Positions 44,541 to 48,170 of a stretch of DNA of 48,170 nt are shown piece after piece. The notes under the pieces are model-generated. The model worked only from the letters and a program-made list of their open reading frames with translations. It was not told the origin of the DNA and did not search any database. How positions within the stretch are numbered: the first letter of the stretch is position 1; every line of letters starts with the position of its first letter. Source of the DNA: Gloeophyllum trabeum ATCC 11539. Its lineage: Eukaryota > Basidiomycota > Agaricomycetes > Gloeophyllales > Gloeophyllaceae. Made by a program: the position numbers and the translations under genes. Location: contig NW_006920423.1 of assembly GCF_000344685.1 (NCBI RefSeq), forward strand, positions 1 to 48,170, written 5' to 3'.

Positions 44541-44578
44541 AGGATTAGACTGAGGGCTGCCGTAGTTAGTCTGGACAT
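43603..44578 (-). CDS. Secreted cysteine-rich protein, 259 aa
   Basis: Four exons, 44578-44218, 44155-44016, 43934-43807 and 43753-43603, with introns of 62, 81 and 53 bp, join in frame to 259 aa. MSRLTTAALSLILALVASAA is a signal peptide. A Ser/Gly/Pro linker region follows, then a mature domain with ten cysteines: AYCTPTSDGTYC, TGC, NGAQCAFGGYGASF, and the C-terminal NRFCLRCCAAANDQENCNSH, RAGC and LGVDCS. I recognise the FCLRCC...DQ..CNSH pattern as a family of fungal secreted proteins without an assigned function. Disulfide-stabilised extracellular location is likely. The gene lies at the outer end of inverted-duplication copy B; its counterpart at 27.0-27.8 kb is a pseudogene. The start is the only ATG that gives a signal peptide. 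Confidence 0.82.
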
Positions 44579-44700
44579 GACAAGATAGGCGCGCAGACTG
44601 AGCTCGAGGTATCAATAAAGAGCTTGAAGAACAGAATGATGTAGGGATGGAGATGGAACTCGGATGAGGAGAGCGAGTTTTGAGGCCGTTTAGGCACGGA

Positions 44701-45443
44701 AAAATCCGACGCGCGCCTTACGTTTTCAGAAAGATCCGTAGCACTTGCGGGAATGCTCGGAATGCTCTAGGACTTAGGGTGTTCGGATATTGGAGAAAAA
44801 TATGGTAGTGAAAAGCTGAGAAGAAATGGCCCGGGACGGGTGTCTAGATCAGGGGTGCCAATGAGGCACTCCTGGGAGAGTAATCAGGCTGTCGAAGAAG
44901 AAGGAGGCGATGTACAGCTTAGATACTTGGCAGATATACTTTAGGGTGTGCTATCATAGTCTCAAAAATATTGATCAATAGGGGCACCAAAATCCTCTCT
45001 CAAGGAAGTCATTTTCTTACAAGGAGTACCATAAACCGAAGACCACATCTAAATTCATGTATGGGTAATTAAAAGCACTATCATACATGTATGTAGCGAA
45101 TGAGCCACTCGAAGAGACACCACTAGTGCATAGAGCGTTTGAGAAAGTCGAGAGTTGTCCCCGAGGAGTGACCAAGACGCGCTCGCGCGCACGTGGGAAC
45201 TCATTCATCGCGTCGGGCATGGCTCGGGCATGGTTGACCTGATTATCGGACACGAAAGCAAAGCCGTTCTTGGAGGATTAGCCTCTAATGTTGCTTGATA
45301 GGATGTCGAGACTACCATATTTTTCTCCAATATCCGAAACTCCTACGTACAAAGTCCTAGAGCATTCCGAGCATTCCCGCAGGTGTTACGGAATTTTCTT
45401 TTCCGAGCCCTTCAGGAAAAATCCGACGCGCGCCTTACGTTTT
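44701..45443. mobile_element. Fold-back element with long inverted arms and direct-repeat flanks
   Basis: The arms 44739-44810 and 45311-45392 are inverted copies: TGCGGGAATGCTCGGAATGC, TCTAGGACTT and TTCGGATATTGGAGAAAAAT with ATGGTAGT occur on the left as written and on the right as reverse complement, with a small indel. The spacer is about 500 bp, AT-rich and non-coding. Outside the arms, an identical 27-bp direct repeat (AAAAATCCGACGCGCGCCTT then ACGTTTT) lies at 44701-44727 and 45417-45443, far longer than a normal target duplication. The arrangement suggests a fold-back or rearranged MITE, possibly with part of another element included. Confidence 0.75.
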
Positions 45444-45477
45444 TGAAACAGCAGTAAACGCGTCGCGTCTGAGTACT

Positions 45478-46425
45478 GGGGGTCGGCAACTCCTGCCAGC
45501 CGAATGTCCGCGTGACCGTGATTGTCACACTCGCGTCTCACAATCCGGCCTCGCTACTCATCTCGGGTTGTGTGGCATATTCCTTCGTGGTAGTGAGCTC
45601 TACTACAATGAGGTAGATTGGTTGTCTCAGATACAGGGCTATATGGATAATATCTACAATAAGAAGCACTATTATAGTCTATATAGTGCTCTATATTAGT
45701 AATAAAGCAGTATTCTTCAGAGTCCTCAGACTCAGGCATTACAGCAGCTGGCTGGTAAAGAATTAAAAGGGTAGCCTTCAGAGAATCTCTTGACAGCCTC
45801 CAATAATGCAGTAATCTTTGCAGATCCTATCTTCCGGAATTGAGTCTTCTGTCCTCGAGAACGCCCTATCCGGGGCCTATCCATGACGAGGAAGCCCAGC
45901 AGATCAATCAAGCAGCCCAGAATAGCTGCGAGACCAGCCAGAAGTGATGCGTCACCGTAAAAACACGTCCCGACGCGCTCGTTCAACGCGTCTCGGCACT
46001 TGCCGAGCAGGCTCATTGGGCTGCACGTCGTTGTGGTGCAAACTGTGGATTCCACACAGCACCACAATTCCCAGAAAAATCATATAATATTCTTTTATGA
46101 ACGAAAAATCATATAATATTCTTTTATGAACGAAAAATCACATCCTTCCTGTCCTTTTTTCCGATTTGTACTTCGTGTGTGTGTTTCTGTGCTAAATAGC
46201 CCCCATAATTGACCGGTTTTCTACCTTCAAGGCCAAAATCGCAAAATTGGACGGGAAGAATAGATTCTTCGCTATACAAAAGAATATCTACAATTTGTTT
46301 CCCAATTTTAAAGTAGCTACTGAGCCCAAAGTTTGCACTGCACGGTGCAAAGGTTTCCTGGCTGGTGTGGCTGAAGCGTGACGCGCGGGTTGGAGTTTAA
46401 ATTTGGCAGGAGTTGCCGACCCCCA
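45478..46425. mobile_element. hAT-like non-autonomous DNA transposon
   Basis: The element begins GGGGGTCGGCAACTCCTGCC (45478-45497) and ends with the exact reverse complement (46405-46424) plus one A. The flanking octamer TGAGTACT is identical on both sides (45470-45477 and 46426-46433), an 8-bp target duplication as made by hAT transposases. The start (G)GGGGTCGGCAA resembles termini of known hAT elements. The 948-bp body is AT-rich and has no hAT transposase domain; the longest frame is a 111-codon minus-strand ORF at 45732-46067 with no recognised motif. The exact target duplication suggests recent insertion. Confidence 0.88.
46081..46138. repeat. Two exact 29-bp tandem units inside the hAT-like element
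   Basis: A 29-bp AT-rich unit beginning CATATAATATTCTTTTATGA is repeated exactly once, followed by the start of a third copy. It lies inside the transposon and may be a length-variable site. Confidence 0.9.
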
Positions 46426-46525
46426 TGAGTACTGCGTGTGGCGTGCCCTGAGGCCTGAGGCGCGGCTCATAACATCGTCTTAGCTATTGACTGCCATCCT
46501 TGCTTTCGTCCTTCCATCCGCTTGA

Positions 46526-47108
46526 GCTGTTCATCATGGCTACGGCTGCAGAGTATGTCACATATTCCAGGATAACTTCTTGGAAACTCACTCCGACGCC
46601 AGCCATGACAACTTTAAAACGATCTATGCTCAAGCCAAACCAAGACCCGCAAAGGTCAAGCCGGGCGAGCATCTGGACATTTTCCCCATGCGCCTTCCTC
46701 GCCACTGCACACCCCCCATGATATCTTCGGAGGTGCATAATGTGCTGCCACCGATGTACATCTTGGGTTGGTATTTCACCATGGCCGACTTTGCCAAGCG
46801 CTTCGGCGCAGGCAGGCCTCTAGATGCATTCGGCGAGCGTATCCTGGGTCCTTACTATGAGAAGTGCAAGGTTATCACAGGGACGTAAGTATCTACATTC
46901 TATCTTGTTCATGATTGTCGCTAACAGACCCAGACCCTTACTGAGTTCTAGCTTTGCGGGCAAGTGCTGCATAGTCTATATTGCATCTACCTCAGTTCCT
47001 GGATCGCTGGAGCCATCTCGCTTGAATGGGATGATAGAGGGCTTGAAAGACGCTCTTGGAGAGAATACTGAGCCGCAGTGGATCCGTCTTCCTGTGTCTC
47101 CATTGTAG
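46526..47108 (+). CDS. Unknown small protein, 5' end unresolved
   Basis: The frame is open from 46526, with protein-like sequence from about 46568 (FQDNFLETHSDASHDNFKTI). One clear 67-bp intron (46885-46951, GTAAGT donor, GCTAAC branch site, TTCTAG acceptor) joins CKVITGT to FAGKCCIVYIASTSVPG. The frame ends QWIRLPVSPL with a TAG at 47106. The visible part is about 170 aa. The obvious start, ATG 46536 (MATAAEYVTY), is in a different frame, so either an upstream exon is missing, translation starts internally (for example Met in FPMRLPRH), or the gene is frameshifted. The hAT-like element ends only 100 bp upstream and may have separated it from its promoter or first exon. No domain was recognised; no signal peptide was seen. 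Confidence 0.55.
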
Positions 47109-47669
47109 GATCGAAAACAGTGATGTAACAGTGGTTGAGTATGGATTATGTCTATTCCAGTTGATGTGGTGGTTGACGGCTGACTGGCTAGCTTTCTCCG
47201 TGTGTGTGCTACCCACATAAGATGCAGCCTGCTACCACCTTGAGACCGAGATTCCTGGCATTCCTTCTCTCCCTATCTATTGTGTGACACGCACAATACA
47301 TCAGGAGTCTGCAATATTCTCTATCAATACCACCTCGGCCCTGTCAAAAGGACCAGGCGAAGCAAACAGTCTTGCAGGCTTTTCTGTTGTTTGCGGTCAG
47401 TGTCACAGGCAGCCAGTATTGCAACCTTGCTGTTGGTATGTCGTCGTGATAGCTTTCACTTATTTCTGCTGAACTGGAAGGAGACCTTCCTCATACCACC
47501 AATCATCATTGGGATTCATTACACCAATTCCTTCTACCATAATCGTCAGCTCACTGAGAATTCCTCATATGCTCTCTGGACAACTGTGCTTCGCCACTTG
47601 ACGGGTTCCATAGACAGAGGCTGGGGTGTCATTGCGATTGCACCTCAGATGGAAGTATATGTATCCTCG
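47109..47669. other. Intergenic stretch, no gene seen
   Basis: The 3' flank of the unknown gene, followed by DNA with a 131-codon plus-strand ORF (47280-47675) of unconvincing, Cys/Ser/Leu-rich composition that runs into the LTR. Confidence 0.5.
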
Positions 47670-47866
47670 TGTTAGCAGCAGGCAGAACAGGGAAGCATAA
47701 GATGGGTGGCCATAAGCACACCAGACCCAGACACATACACAAACCGAAGGCAAGGTCAATTGCACGGACTAAGGAACAAAGGAAATACAGTGGCTCAGTA
47801 CATAGTCAAGCTGTTTGTACCTATTTGTCCCAGTGGCTCTGCATCCAATACAACCAAAACCTAACA
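47670..47866 (-). mobile_element. LTR (3' LTR of a minus-strand retrotransposon, or solo LTR)
   Basis: The 197-bp segment starts TGTTAG and ends CTAACA, the inverted TG...CA ends of a long terminal repeat. On the minus strand the purine tract AAGGTGGGAG abuts the LTR start directly, as a polypurine tract does before a 3' LTR. The plus-strand side carries no TGG-type primer-binding site. The element would thus lie on the minus strand with its body to the right. The second LTR and target duplication lie outside the window. Confidence 0.65.
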
Positions 47867-48170
47867 CTCCCACCTTGTGAGGATGCAGAAGAAACCAGCT
47901 CCCACCTAAAACCACAAACAGGCATCCCTCACATACCCCTCCAATAATAGCAAAAAAGGGCATCAACAACTCCCACCTAACCAAAGACCTCAAACAATCC
48001 AGCAGGGACATGGCAGAGAGAGAAAGAGCTGCAGGAAACCCAATGATCCAGAAAGAGTGGGAAAATCAAGACAACAGGCTTGAAGAACTCCCCTATGACC
48101 CATAGACTTCACAACTCCTCTTTCCCAGAGATCCTTCCAACATAAGAACTGCCTCAAACCCAGAGTCTTC
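47867..48170 (-). mobile_element. Internal 3' end of the LTR retrotransposon, partial
   Basis: This is the sequence between the polypurine tract and the right window edge. No gag or pol motif is visible in the 304 bp available, and all minus-strand frames carry stops or lack motifs, so this is probably the non-coding tail before the LTR. The element is cut by the window edge. Confidence 0.45.

Noticed and set aside
1..48170. tRNA, rRNA or CRISPR features
   Set aside because: No GGTTCGAANCC-type B box with a matching cloverleaf, no rDNA stretch and no repeat-spacer array were found; CRISPR is not expected in a fungal nuclear genome.

Overview
The window looks like nuclear DNA of a filamentous basidiomycete, probably an agaricomycete. 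Genes are split by very short GT-AG introns (47-81 bp) with CTAAC/CTGAC-like branch sites. The gene families are fungal: a mitochondrial DNA polymerase gamma, an ESCRT-II SNF8 subunit, a fungal major-royal-jelly-type protein, two DUF6699 proteins, an F-box/LRR protein and a PHO84-type phosphate transporter. The species cannot be read from the sequence. All family names come from motifs recognised by eye, not from a database search.

Left part (1-14.6 kb): a 46-bp tandem repeat at the edge; a 255-aa unknown ORF; a seven-exon phosphate transporter gene on the minus strand that stops after the first half of the protein; a DUF6699 gene; a three-exon POLG/MIP1 gene, whose first exon supplies a presequence-like N-terminus, divergent from SNF8 across only 131 bp; a 3.2-kb stretch without a credible gene; then a five-exon MRJP-type secreted protein gene.

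Middle (14.6-26.9 kb): gene-poor DNA with a diverged direct duplication lies upstream of a C2H2 zinc-finger gene. That gene is cut by a 464-bp run of N flanked by two nearly identical 764-bp copies of its last exon, best read as an assembly artefact. A finger-less, stop-containing paralogue follows, then a single-exon F-box gene.

Right part (27-48 kb): two diverged copies of a roughly 3.2-kb block lie in opposite orientation (about 27.0-30.15 kb and 41.3-44.5 kb) and frame about 11 kb. That interval holds a metal-dependent TIM-barrel (dehydroshikimate dehydratase-like) gene, a 7.5-kb gene desert and the second DUF6699 gene. Each block carries a copy of a secreted cysteine-rich protein gene: intact on the minus strand at 43.6-44.6 kb, ruined on the plus strand at 27.0-27.8 kb. 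The ruined block also carries a MITE with 27-bp perfect inverted ends. Beyond 44.6 kb comes a cluster of non-autonomous DNA elements (a long-arm fold-back element and a hAT-like element with an exact 8-bp target duplication), a small unknown gene with an unresolved 5' end, and an LTR with polypurine tract of a retrotransposon running off the right edge.

The genes do not form one pathway; they are mostly housekeeping (POLG, SNF8) mixed with lineage-expanded fungal families. The strongest unusual observations are the half-length transporter, the inverted duplication with one live and one dead secreted-protein copy, and the unreported-looking inverted-repeat elements.
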